A DNA stretch of 64,000 bases from assembly GCA_963210315.1 (NCBI GenBank), contig OY723302.1, positions 1,426,001-1,490,000 on the forward strand, written 5' to 3'. Of the stretch, positions 49,160 to 60,087 are shown piece by piece; position 1 is the stretch's first letter; every line of letters starts with the position of its first letter. Position numbers and translations under genes: made by a program. Source of the stretch: Rhynchopus euleeides (Eukaryota > Euglenozoa > Diplonemea > Diplonemida > Diplonemidae). The notes beneath the pieces were generated by a model that did not search any database, was not told where the DNA came from, and saw only the letters and a list, made by a program, of their open reading frames with translations.

Positions 49160-49894
49160 GGCGAGGGGTGGGGTGGGTGGGCGGCTGAGTGTGCTATCAG
49201 CGGGGAGCTCTCCTGGTGGTGGGGGGGGGGGGGGGAGGAGGAGGAGGGTGATGGTGGTTTCCGCCGCAAGCACAGGTTGGGTTTTGGCCAGCAAAAAATA
49301 AAAAAGAAAAGAAAGGCGGAGAAAAACGATGGAGGAAGGGGTTGGAGAGAGAGAGGCAGAGTGTGTGTCTGTGGGATGACGTGTTTTCTAAGCTGTGTTG
49401 AGCAAGTTTGTTTAGTGTGGTTGACGAGTGTAAAGAAAATATATGGGTGGGGAGAAATTTGACATGGGGGGCCGGCCAAATCAGGTCAAATCGGGAGCGG
49501 GAAACAGCTCGATTGAACGACACCCCACAATGCCATATTCCCACCTTGCAGCCTGGATGTAGACCTCGCTTGCTGCGTTCATGACTGCAACAGCGTGACG
49601 CAGTCAGTTGGTGCGCCTTGTGGTGTCCGACAGAGGTCCACAGGCGGCAATGCTTTTAGTGGATTGCGTTTTCGAGATGAACAGGCGCAACAGGCTTCAG
49701 CCGCAACACAACTCACCGTCGAACAAATCAGGCCGAAGTTCCCACCACCTGCCCCGCAGGGTCGAGGTGGTGATCAGAGCCTTCAGCACGATTCATGAAG
49801 CATGGTGGGATGAGTGTGCGGCTTGTCGCTCCCCTCCCCCCCCCCCCCCCTTCCCAGTGTAGGTATAATACAGGTCCCCAAAATCTGCATCCTG
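49160..49894. other. Intergenic, no gene seen
   Basis: G runs at 49219-49236, A-rich around 49290, C run at 49837-49852. No supported coding frame. Confidence 0.5.
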
Positions 49895-49986
49895 TTTAAT
49901 ACAGTTTAATACAGTTTAATACAGTTTAATACAGTTTAATACAGTTTAATACAGGTTTAATACAGTTTAAGACAGTTTAATACAGG
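49895..49986. repeat. Minisatellite TTTAATACAG(T), array 1
   Basis: About nine tandem copies of TTTAATACAGT with small variants. A second array of the same unit lies at 50872-50928, so the two bracket the transposase remnant. Confidence 0.85.
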
Positions 49987-50396
49987 TTTTGTACACTATA
50001 GTACCCTTGTGTGCAGGTCATGGGGGCAGAGGGGGTGTCGCTTCTTTGGAGAGGGGGCCCGGCCTGGAAGTAGGGGTTCTCTACAACACGGCTGAAGATG
50101 AACCGACACCAGGCGATGTCGATCATTGCCCTCTCGCTGGCTGAGGGCAGGGGAACACCGAGCGCCATCCGCTTCGCCGGTCCTGGGCCGTCAGTCCCCG
50201 GGGCCTTCCTCTTCGGGGTGGTGGTGGGGGCGTCCGTGGCCTTCTGCTTCACGGCCTCGGGGGCCTTCTCGCAGCCCCGCAGGTGGCTCTTGAGCCGCGA
50301 TGCGGACTTCCCCGAGGCGCGCAAGCCACAGTGCTTGCACTTCGTCGCCTCGGTGAACTCACCGTGGCTCCAGCAGGCAGGACGTCCCCCCGACAT
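49987..50396 (-). pseudogene. hAT-type transposase remnant (BED zinc finger)
   Basis: The minus-strand frame from ATG at 50396 reads a BED-like zinc finger: CWSHGEF, then CKHCG, RLKSHLRGC (C2-H-C pattern) at about residues 8-45. A Lys/Pro/Thr-rich spacer follows, then IDIAWCRFIFSRVVENPYFQ, close to the pattern that follows the finger in hAT transposases. The frame then ends in the TTTAATACAG minisatellite, so the RNase H-like catalytic core and dimerisation region are absent. It is a 5' fragment of a hAT or hAT-derived gene. Confidence 0.65.
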
Positions 50397-50415
50397 TTTT
50401 CCCAGGTGCAAATTT

Positions 50416-50440
50416 CTCGGGCGCGCTTCGCGCGCCCGAG
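50416..50440. repeat. CG-rich hairpin, 11-bp stem
   Basis: CTCGGGCGCGC / GCGCGCCCGAG around TTC, directly upstream of the transposase remnant on its strand. Similar hairpins at 32629-32651 and 44460-44482. Confidence 0.7.
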
Positions 50441-50499
50441 ACTACGCGGAGATGGCCACTCGCATACGCTCAAGGACTTGCGAGACAGGCACACGCTAC

Positions 50500-50561
50500 A
50501 GGGGGGGTCTGGGGGGCGGAGCCCCCCAGCCGCCGGAGGCCACGGTAGTGAGCATCTGTTC
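50500..50561. repeat. Hairpin repeat H, copy 4
   Basis: Same block as copies 1-3, about 100 bp from the hAT remnant and inside the interval bracketed by the two minisatellites. Confidence 0.75.
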
Positions 50562-50871
50562 CTTGCACGTGTCAACGACTTGCTGCACGAACTTGACAGA
50601 CAGCTCTTAGACTCAAGGCGGCTCTGCACCGGGGCTGAACATGCTCCCCAGCCAGGAGACCCCATTCCTACTGGTCCCCAGGGAAATCTCCCCCCGCCCC
50701 CGCTAAAAGTGACCCCCCAGGGGGCCCAAACTGCGGGGGGGGGGGTCTTTGACCCCCCCCCGACCCCCCTTAGATTAGGCCCTGTGATGGATAATCCTCC
50801 TGTGTGGGGGTCTGTGTGGTGCCGTACCTGCAGTGACAAACGTACCTTGTACTAAACTCAAAAAGCGCCGA

Positions 50872-50928
50872 GTTTAATACAGTTTAATACAGTTTAATAC
50901 AAACGTGTTTAATACAGTTTAATACAGG
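50872..50928. repeat. Minisatellite TTTAATACAG(T), array 2
   Basis: About five copies of the unit seen at 49895-49986, one interrupted by AAACGTG. Confidence 0.8.
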
Positions 50929-51338
50929 GCCTGCCTACACTGCCCCTTCCCCAGCACCGCCAGATCGAGAGGGAGATAGACTTAGAGCTCCAGAGGAGTC
51001 GGGTTGGGGGGTGGGGGGCGGGGGGTCTGGGGGTGGTGGCGGCGGCGGTGCTGCTATTCTCTAAACCAATGACTTGGGCTCCCCCCCCCCCCACCCCACA
51101 CACACACAGACCCCTCCCCACCCCCACCCCCAGCACCCCAAGGAAACGTTTGAACGCACGTTTGATACGCAGAGAAAATAGCATGGTTTTTTCAGCAAGC
51201 ACCTTACCTCCACTGCATCCGCACACCGCAGGGTCTGTGACACGGTGGCGGGGGGCAGCGTGACGTCGCCCACGGCGGGTTGGTGTGGCGAGGGGCGCTG
51301 GCTGAAGCTGCCAGCGCATTGCAGGTAAGGGGGGCAGC
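50929..51338. other. Leader region of the cyclase-like receptor gene
   Basis: Alternating G and C runs and GGC/GGT repeats; the acceptor candidate GCATTGCAG lies at 51326, 12 nt before the ATG. No other gene. Confidence 0.45.
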
Positions 51339-54300
51339 ATGATTAGCGTTGTCGCAGCGGCAGCGGCGCTGGTGCTGGCGGCGGAGCCGCAGTGCCCCAC
51401 CGACCCGCAGTCCTGCCGCTACGAGCATGGGGCCCGTATCTACTTCAACACACCTCTCTACTCCTGCAGCACGACGAACTGGATGCTTGTCGACTACTGC
51501 GACAAGCGGTGCCCGATGCGTCTCGTCATCACAGACCCGCCTGAGCTGCGGACGTGGATGTGTGCGATGGACAACATCTTCGAGCCGTATGCGCCTGAGT
51601 CGCACATCGACCTGCACCACCCGCTGAACAACAAGGTGTTGGAGGTCGAGGCGGTGGGGCACGCTGCTGTGGGTTCGACGCGGCGTGGGTGTGAGGCGGG
51701 GGACTACGCGTGGGGGAACAAGACGATGGCGGGGAAGATTACGCTGGCGCGGCGGGGTGGGTGCAAATACGACGCGAAGGCACGGCAGGCGCAGGCCGCG
51801 CAGGCGGCGATGCTGTTCGTCGTGGATTCCTGGCCTTACTACTCGTGGCGGAATATTCGAGGGAACACTGCAGGCATCGAGACGTTCCCTTCCTTCTTCA
51901 CAGCACGGCAGGAGGCAGACTACGTGCTTGCCGCCCTCGACAGGGGTGTGAAGGTGAAGGGGATGCTCCAGTACCAGTGTAACGACATGCCGGAAGGCTA
52001 CCTCGATAGCCCAGAGGATTACCCGTGGGACCGATGTGGCGACAGCTTCATCGCACTGCATGACACGTGCTTGAAAGAGGATGCACCGGAGCCGCTGTGC
52101 GAGGTGTGCACGGTGGAGCTGCAGCTTCCGGGTGCGGAGAAGCTGTGCCTGTTCGGGAATGAGCTGCGGCCACGCAAGAGGGAGACCCTGATGCACACGT
52201 CGTGGGACATGCCGTACACCGCACAGCATGACGAGGTTGTGTACACAACAGAGCTTGCCAACAGGGGCTGCTCTGTGTCGGACTACGCAGGGCTGGCAGG
52301 CAAGATCCTGCTTGTGCCTGAGACGGGGCGGTGCACACTCTACATGACAGTGCGCAGTGCACAGGAGGCTGGTGTGAAGGCGTACATTCTTGTCGGTGCT
52401 ACGTACTTCCTGCAGTGGTACGCAATACGCGGGTACTCGACGCACATACACATCCCTGTGCACACGGTGGACTACCACGCCACACCGAAGCTGCAGGCGT
52501 TTGTAGCGAACGGGGGCGGGCGCCACATCCCCGGCTCTGGGTACGCGCTGGACGCCATGACATTCACGCGCGGTGTGCCGCCACCAACAAACCCACCGAC
52601 GCCTGCACCGCTGCCACCGGTTGTGGTGGACAACAGTCCGCAGTTGGACACATCGCCCGACTTCAACATAACTGCAGGGACGGTTGTGTGCATCATCGTG
52701 GTGTGCGTGGACCTCGTGGTGCTTGTTGTGCTGTTTGTGCGTCAGCGCCGCGACACAGTGCATCTGCCTTCCCAGTTGCACGTCAAGACCTTCAGCCTCC
52801 CGCTGAAGGTGGTGAGCATGGGGCTGAGCCTGACGCTGCTGCTGCTGATTGCGGTTGTCACCTTCTCGCTGACACGCGTAGCAGGGCAGGAGTCAACCGA
52901 CAGGGCGATGGAGAACGGGCGCGCTGCGCTGTCCCTGTCGTACTACGCCTCCGCGAAGAACACACTCGACCTCTCAAACACAGTCCGCCACCACGTCCTG
53001 GGGCGTGTGCTGGTGCTGCTGCAGAAGGAGATCTTCAACATGGAGTACAAGATGAAGATGGTGCAGGACATGTTCTTCGGGTTCAACGGATCGTGGGAAC
53101 AGTTTGACGCACGGTGGATTCCCTTCCTCCGGATGCAGCACAACGTAGACGATTCGACTGAAGACGTGCGGTTGCAGGTCTTCACCACACGCGGCTTCTT
53201 CATGAACATCTTCTACAAGACAGACGACAGGCCAGACGAGGTACGGAAGGACGGTGTTGTCGGGAGCGTGGCACAGACAGAGGAGGGGTGGCGGTACGGT
53301 GTAAACGGGTGGGTGCAGAACCTCGTCACACGCGAGTTCACATACTCGACCACCATCCCCTCCTACCAGCAGAACGTCAGCCGCATGCTGAGCGGCAACA
53401 TCGGGGATCCTCTCGCCGTCACCTCGGGCAGGCCAGCCGGGCACACGACATGGAGGGCAGAGAGGCTGACCTTCCCGCTTCTGGTGAATACGCTGGTGAA
53501 GCACCCGATGTCTGCGTACCGCCCACTGTACGGGAGTGGGGGGCAGTACCATGGGACCATCGAGGTGATGGCAAAACTGTCAGACTTCATCGGCAACGTC
53601 ATGCACCCCAACGCGCAGTCCTCTGCAGTCAATTACGTTGAGCTGTCTGCCGGTGTGATGGAGAACATGTCTGTGGTGGTGGTGGACGACGTGGACAAGT
53701 GTGTACTCGGAGCGTACAACACCGATATCTCGAGTTCACAGATTGTCGGATACGCCAGTACGGATGTGCTGGACCCTCTGCGTGGCCTGCACTGCATGCA
53801 TCAGCACCCCAGCTTCACAATGACTGCACTCGCCAACTACCTCGACAAAGTGGGGGGGTGGAGGGGGCACGAAGGCGAGTTTGAACAGAGCGAGTACTTT
53901 GGCGAGCAGCCGCACCTGACACTGGCAAATATCGCCGTGTCCGGTGGACGAGCAGCCGATACTGGGGTCCACAACTGGGATGTGGAGATGCGTGATGGGG
54001 CATGTGGCGCGTGTGTGGTGTATGACGACCAGCTGCAGAAGGAGGTGTTGCTGTTCGACGGTGCGACCACGCTGCATGTGTATCGAAACATGACGCGGAA
54101 CACCCCGATTGTGGCGAGGTCTCGGGTCAGCGGGCCTGGGGAGCCGTGGCGCAGCAAGTTCGAAATGTTCAGCGACACATTGAAGTTCAGTGACGGGACA
54201 GAGTGTGTTGCAAACACGTGGCATTCAACACCGACAGAGTCTGAGAAGCGGTGCCTGGTGCGCCCAGACCTCTCTGGGCACGGCCCTTTCATGGTGAGCA

Positions 54301-56272
54301 TGCGCATCCGGCCTGACGTAGCTTACACAGAGACATCACCGCACGGCACCACACCGCGTCTTCTCAGCGACACCCTTGTGGGTGAGGCTAACATCAGGCT
54401 GTTTGCGAATGGGCAGCTGTACGTGTTTGTGCTGCGGCAGGGGTGCCGCACGAAGGCATACACGGGAGGGTTCCCTGTGGGTGCGTGGACCACCATCACT
54501 GCTGTGGTCGAGTTAGGGGAATGCCGTGTGTTTGTGAATGGGACGGAGTACCATAGGAGCATGCACAGCGGGCTCGGGCCTCGGATGCACGCCAACCCTT
54601 ACCGTGTCGGGCAGTTCTTCAAGGGGCGTCTGGAAGCCGTGCAGGCATTCACGATCCTCGGCAAGCCCGGCTGGGAATCGCGATTGAGCATGCTGCACAC
54701 AGAAGGCAGGTTTGTGCACAAAGCGGAATATCGGAAGTATTTTGCACAGACGAAGATCCTGGACATGAACAGTGATCAGCGTGACGGCGTCCTCTGGAAT
54801 GTTGCTGTGGTGATCCCACGCACAGACATCATGTCTGTTGTGGACGCAAACCGGGACTCGACGATGGCAGCTGTGCTGACACAGGAGGACAACACAAACA
54901 AGGAGCTGACGCAGAAGGCCAATGCGACCATCATGGTGATTGCGGCGATTGCGATGACCTCTGTGGTGGCGTTCCTGGTGTTCAACACCATGATGACACG
55001 CCCGTTTGAGGAGACGGCCTCCATCATGGTGAATGCCGCTGCACTGCAGCTTGACAGCGTCCCGCAGGGCACCTCGCTCATCACAGAGCTCGCTGCGATG
55101 AGGGCTGCAATGCACATGATGCTTGAGAACCTCAGGCTGTACAGAAGCTTCATGCCCCAGTCGGTGCAGCTGTCGAATGTCACCACCACACACCAACCCG
55201 GCACCTCTGATGACACACACTCATCCGCTTCTTCCAGCACCGCTTCGCTGTCGAAAGAATCGAACAGATCGAATTCGAGCGCCACACCGAGCGTGACACA
55301 GCAGAGACAGCTGACCTGCTCCGTCGGCCGCAAGAGGTTCTCCTACACCGTGCTCAACATCCGGGGGTGGCACGCAAGGGTCAATGCCGCGACAGACGAC
55401 GATGCCATATCCCTGCACGAATCCCTGCTGGAGATCCTGCTGCACACCTTCTCGAGGTACAAAGGTGTCAGCGAAGTCTTCTCAGGCGACCGCTTCGCCT
55501 GCTCCTTCAACGCAGCCAAGGTTGCCACACAGCACAAGATGCTCTCATGCCTCTGCCTGCTGCAGTGCTCTGCCGGCGTGGCAAAGCTATCGCTGTCAAC
55601 CAGCGCCTCTGCCGTGTCCGGCGAGGGGCGTGTCGGCAACATCGGCAACGCAGCGATGCGGCGCTTCTCCTTCCTCACACCTGTGGTCACATGGGGGCAT
55701 GCACTGGAGCGATTCTGCTGCATGCTGGACGCCGGTATCCTCATCGACCCTGTGCTGCACAACGAGGTGGGGCTGGATTTCGTGGTGCAGCTGGCAGATG
55801 CCGTGCTGTTTCCCAAACTGGACGACAAGCCCCTCCGGGTGCACAAGGTGTCGAAGCGGAAGGAAGACGGCCGGTGCGACGAGTGGATGTACGAGCTGGA
55901 GAGGTCCCGGGAGAACGACCCCATGAGGGAGTGGAACAACTTCGCCTCCAGGCTGTTCAGCAACGACTTTGCGGTATGGCATTGGTCTGTTTCGTTTCGC
56001 ACATAAGCCACCTGATTTGCCTTGAGTTTGGCGGTATTTTTTGGTGTTGTGCGCCGGTGTATTGACGGTGGTCATCCGAAACAAGAAGGTGCTGGGGGAT
56101 TAGCCTTTGCTCACACCCGACAACCAACCCCACCCCCTCTCCCCCTCCCGTCTATCTACAGGAGCTCGATTGGATGACGGACGTCTCCCAAGGTGCACCC
56201 CCGTTTGCACAGCGGCTCGTGGAGTGCTTCAAAGATAGGTGCTTCGAGCCCTTCCGGATACTTCTGCACTGA
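51339..56272 (+). CDS. Receptor with PA domains and degenerate class III cyclase domain, 1581 aa
   Basis: Exons 51339-55973 and 56162-56272. Order: signal peptide 1-15; protease-associated-like domain at about 110-200 (RGCEAGDYAW, GKITLARRGGCKYDAKARQA) and a second at about 285-395 (GLAGKILLVPETGRC); TM about 449-468; TM about 489-512; a large extracytoplasmic sensor region to about 1185, with an LamG-like stretch (GPFMVSMRIRPDV, FVNGTEYHR, FFKGRLEAVQAF) at about 980-1105; TM about 1190-1212 followed by a HAMP-like helix; a Ser/Thr linker with YRSFMPQSV; cyclase-like domain about 1325-1560. In the first metal-ligand motif LNIRGW carries Asn where active enzymes have Asp; GDRFACSF keeps the second Asp. 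Catalysis is therefore doubtful, and dimerising or regulatory roles are possible. Confidence 0.78.
55974..56161 (+). other. Spliceosomal intron, 188 bp
   Basis: Donor GCG|GTATGG, acceptor CTCCCGTCTATCTACAG|GAG. Phase 0. The 111-nt last exon encodes a coherent C-terminus (ELDWMTDVSQGAPPFAQRLV...), and reading through the intron gives a stop after ten residues. Confidence 0.75.
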
Positions 56273-57224
56273 GAGCCAAGTTGCCGAGGCTGCTGCGGAT
56301 GGGCTCCGGGCTGAAGGGGAGGGCGCAGGCAGTTCTGTTGTCGCCTGTTGCCCTGGTGACCCAGAGGGGTGGGACCGCGTGTCAACGCGGACACTAGCTG
56401 CTATCCCTTTCTGCGCCCACACCATTACCGGTAGCTAAGCCGACTTTGGGGTTCTGTTGATGTACCCGGTATTGAAGTGTAAAGTGGCTCACGGTTCGGC
56501 ACCAGAATGGAGAGCTGATGCGACCCGCCCCGAATTTCACCAACAGGGCATCTGTCTTTCTCACTGCGATGAAAGGCTTCCAGAGCTGCAAAGAGCAGGC
56601 GTTCAAGTTCCCGTGGACAGCTTTCCAGCACACGGGCGGCAACCCGGCTCGGGTATCTCTTGATTGTGGCGTGCTCTGATGTTTATGAATTCAATTGTGT
56701 CCGGCCTTCGAGGAACAGCGACTATCGTTGATTGTCCCCGGGGAGTGGGGGGGGGGGGGAAGCGGGGTCGGTCGTGCTAAGCCCTTCGGCGAAAACTCTT
56801 CGGCGGGTTTTCTAACAAAAAATGGCGGAAATGGGCAACAGAAGAATGCACCGAGCCTGTAGGCGCTTGGTGAAGACCCACACCCCCTCCTTTGGCATTC
56901 GTTCGGGTTGGCAAGCGTCTTGCTGCGTGCTCTTGTTGACCTGCAGGAGAAACCAGATCATTGGCGTTGATACAATAGCTTGACACACGAGTGCGCTCAA
57001 GCCAGCTGACATGCCTGATTCAAGTTAAAGGTGGGGGCGCAACGTCAAACATCAGGTGCACATCCTTGTTGCATGGCTCCTCGAACATCTCGCCCTGGCG
57101 CGTATCTGCGAGCTTCGATGCGTCCAGGTGACGGCTTGACTACACACGGGGTGTCTTCCTGCACACACCCCCCACACTCTATCTGATCCTCAAACCCATC
57201 CTCAAAAATAGGAAATTACACAAA
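56273..57224. other. Intergenic, no gene seen
   Basis: Ordinary mixed sequence, G run at 56747-56758. The acceptor candidate CCTCAAAAATAG lies 13 nt before the next ATG. Confidence 0.5.
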
Positions 57225-57845
57225 ATGCGTTGCACAGTGGCGTTGTTGGTTGCGTTGCAGTGCTGCAGGAGTGGTGCGGACTTTGCCCCGGTGTGGCCTG
57301 CGAAATTCCTCGCGAATTTCACCGAGGACACGTGGTTTGAGGGTTCGCACCAGCAGAACGCTGGGTGGGTTGCGTACGACTGGAACAGCACGGCGGAGGT
57401 GATCTACCGCCCGAATGGCAAGCTGAACCCGATCTGCAACATGGTGAAGAAGGGCGACACGTCCCCCTGCATCCATCATAGTGTATCCCCGATGGAGCGC
57501 TACATAATCTACCCCACTGAGCAGTTCTGCTGCATCTTCTGCAAACAGTACTGCGGCGCCCTCAGTCCTTCGTGGGTCACCGCCGTCCCGTACAAGTATG
57601 CGGGCCTGAGGGAGATTGGCGGCGCAACCTGCAATGAGTTCTTAATCGAATCAAACACACCCGACCGCGTGGCTTTCAAGAACGGCACAGGGGAGCTGTG
57701 TGAGCTGTACGACGGAGGGGCGGATTTCACGGGGGATAACCCCTTCCAGTGGACGGTGGTGCAGTCTGCGTACACTACAACATTTGACAGCGCTGTGCTG
57801 AAGCTGCCTAGCTATTGTGAGGGTGTGGGTTCGTGCTCTGCGTGA
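57225..57845 (+). CDS. Secreted Cys-rich protein, 206 aa
   Basis: The signal peptide is residues 1-18 (MRCTVALLVALQCCRSGA). The mature protein keeps the pattern of a family of small secreted proteins seen in ciliates and amoebae: FLANFTEDTW start, YDW, a Cys followed by CIHH, YPTEQFCCIFCKQYCG, LSPSW, KYAGLREIGGATCNEF, LCELYDGG and a closing F-D-S-A-V-L-K-L-P...C. Ten or more cysteines suggest disulfides; NxT sites (NFT, NST, NGT) suggest glycosylation. The biochemical function of that family is unknown to me. The ATG is the first one after the candidate acceptor. No intron. Confidence 0.7.
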   Translation: MRCTVALLVALQCCRSGADFAPVWPAKFLANFTEDTWFEGSHQQNAGWVAYDWNSTAEVIYRPNGKLNPICNMVKKGDTSPCIHHSVSPMERYIIYPTEQFCCIFCKQYCGALSPSWVTAVPYKYAGLREIGGATCNEFLIESNTPDRVAFKNGTGELCELYDGGADFTGDNPFQWTVVQSAYTTTFDSAVLKLPSYCEGVGSCSA

Positions 57846-58895
57846 TGCGGCTTCGATACCGTTAAAAAAGCCAACACAAAAGAGTGAGGAAAAAGAAACT
57901 CGCAGGAGCCAGGTGTTCCCGCGGGAGTTTTGCCGCAGTAAGCCTTTGCGTGCGAATATCCCTCCTTCTGCTCATGTTGAATTGGCTTTCTTGTTCTTGT
58001 TCCCACTGCCAGCATCCCCTCGCTGCTCGTGTCATAGAATATACAGTTCATGAGGGGGCGGCGGGTGTGTAGAAACGGAACTAAAATTAGGACGAGTGTT
58101 TGTGAAAACGTTGTTCTCGCTATGCAGTGCATCGCACGCAGCGATTTGTTTCTTTTGATGTGAAGGGTTATCCCTGACTACGTGTGTTGTACACCAACGA
58201 ATCAGGAACCATGTCGGGCACCTCAGTTCGATAACACGAAGCAAACAGGTGTCTGTATTAGAAGCACTTGCATCTTTTTCAGCTTCACGTTCTTGACGGC
58301 TTCAGGCCTCATCCGCTGTTCTTCTCCAACGACACTAACCTCCCCACTGTCCCATATCATACCTTTTCGTTTATCTTGCACGACTGTCGCGGAAGGTGTC
58401 CAGTTCTGCCGCCCTGCCCTACCCCATCTGCAGACCCGGAGCGCACCGTTTCGGTGCCGAGTTGTGCTCTCCCAGCAATGTCATGCAGAATCATACGGCC
58501 AGGCTGAGTCGAACTAGACTTTCGATTCGCGTGAGCGTGCCCATGTTTGACACGCGTGTTTAGCTTTAGCTTTGGAAGACGTGGAGCTAACCCGCATGTT
58601 TTTTGCAAGACATGTGGGGGGAGTGCCCATTCTCCGCTTTTTCTTGCCTTGGGTTTTGCAGGCACGGTGTGTGTGTGTGTGTGGTGACCACGTTTTGTGT
58701 GGGGAGATCCTGCGCGGATCATAGCCCATCCCCGCCCATCTCTACGTCACAGCGGAGGCCCCACTCGGGTTAGAGTGTGGGGCCAACTCAGTGCCCCTCC
58801 GGGGAGGAGGGCGTGCAGCATAGCCAGCGTGGTGCGTCACAGCCTAATTGCCCACACAGTACAATAACACAACACAGGCCGGCCGGAAAAAACAC
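57846..58895. other. Intergenic, no gene seen
   Basis: Unremarkable except a (GT)n tract at 58667-58682 and a GC-rich stretch at 58745-58820. No supported frame. Confidence 0.5.
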
Positions 58896-58968
58896 TGGAT
58901 TTCAGACACAACCTGCATAACGAGTGAAGGGTGATCATTCTTGTGCTCCCTTCTACTTCTATTTCACT
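58896..58968 (+). promoter_or_regulatory. Upstream element U, copy 3
   Basis: GGATTTCAGACACAACCTGC, then GAGTGAAGGGTGATCATTC, CTTGTGCTCCC and TTCTACTTCTATTTCA; the best match to 13209-13280. It lies about 300 bp before the gene at 59272. Confidence 0.45.
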
Positions 58969-59271
58969 ACCCCCCCCTCTCCTCTGTTCCCCTCACTCAA
59001 CATCTTGTCACATCACCGCCACAGCACAGGGTGAGCGCAGCACCAGTCCTCGGACACCACCTGCATCTCAAGCGAAGGGGGGGAAGAGGGAGAGGGTGTC
59101 ACTGTGTGTGCGATCGACTCTCCCCCTCCTCCCCCCTTCTCTGCTGTCGGCCTCGCTTATCTCAACACCCCCACATCACACCTCTGTTGTTTAGAGCCGT
59201 CTTTTTGATCATCTTTTCACCCCATCATATCACTGGTTTTTTTCCCATCCCGCGTTTCTCCCTCCTCCACA

Positions 59272-60087
59272 ATGATGAAGCGGGAGATGATGGACACTGG
59301 GAGTGATTTGGCGGCAGCGCAGCGGATGCGGCAGTGGCGGGGCGAGTTGCATGACAGCTTCAGGGAGAGGTCCGTGTCACCTCAGGGGAAGAAGAAGAAG
59401 CTGCGCGCCGGGCACGAGATAGAGAACGTGCTGGAACAGGCCAATGTCCTGAAGAGGGAGCTGATAGAACAGAAGCGGGGGCAGCAACAGCAGCAGCGGG
59501 AGGAAGAGGAGGCGCTGCTGTCGGCAAAGCGGCACCAAAGGCCTCTTCAGCTTCCCGAGGTGAGGCTGAGCAAGCAGGACCTGGGCTTGCAGGAGGGAGG
59601 TGTGCGGAGCGGCTGTGCCACGCCCATGCCGCTCCAGCGCGTCGTGGTGCACGAGAGGGTGTCGGGAAATGCGACGGGCGGCTGCGGGACGCCGTTGCCT
59701 GCGCACAACGTGTCGCTCAGCGGGACACTGGTCCTTAATCTGTCCGGGTCTTACCTCAAGAAGACCACGTCGCAGGCAGAGAAGGTGTACGATCCGGACC
59801 TGTCGCGTGTGTATTCCGCGTGCACGAGGCATATGCTGAAGGATCGCGACTCGCGGTTTTACCAGGACTACCGGGGGCGGACGCTGTATTATGTATGGCG
59901 TCGTTTTTCCTTAAATTTAGGTTCATCCCGATCCGTCTTCGCCTCAATCTGGGTGGTGAGGTTGCCACCTCCTATAATGCCCCGAATGGCCTTTGTGTTC
60001 TTGTTATAAATCCGCATTTGCATGTCACACGATTCCCCACCACCACCACAGCACGGCGTGCAGGGCGTGTCGCATTGGAAGTGGTGA
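59272..60087 (+). CDS. Two-exon coiled-coil protein, 218 aa, function unknown
   Basis: Exon 1 is 59272-59892 and exon 2 is 60052-60087 (36 nt, encoding HGVQGVSHWKW and a stop). Reading through the intron gives a hydrophobic, unrelated tail. Residues about 45-90 are a charged coiled coil with a Gln run (EQANVLKRELIEQKRGQQQQQ). The remainder is polar with KVYDPDLSRVYSACTRHMLK and RDSRFYQDYRGRTLYYHGV near the end, probably a conserved C-terminal block. I do not recognise the family. ATGATG start follows a CTCCCTCCTCCACA leader; a second in-frame ATG lies six codons in. Confidence 0.62.
59893..60051 (+). other. Spliceosomal intron, 159 bp
   Basis: Donor TAT|GTATGG, the same GTATGGC as in the cyclase-like gene; acceptor CCCACCACCACCACAG|CAC. 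Phase 0. Confidence 0.7.

Noticed and set aside
49895..49986. CRISPR-like array
   Set aside because: The repeats are directly adjacent 11-bp units without spacers and lie in eukaryotic-type DNA; a minisatellite explains them.
51204..52781. 525-aa minus-strand frame opposite the cyclase-like gene
   Set aside because: Shadow frame; the plus-strand PA domains and signal peptide explain the region.
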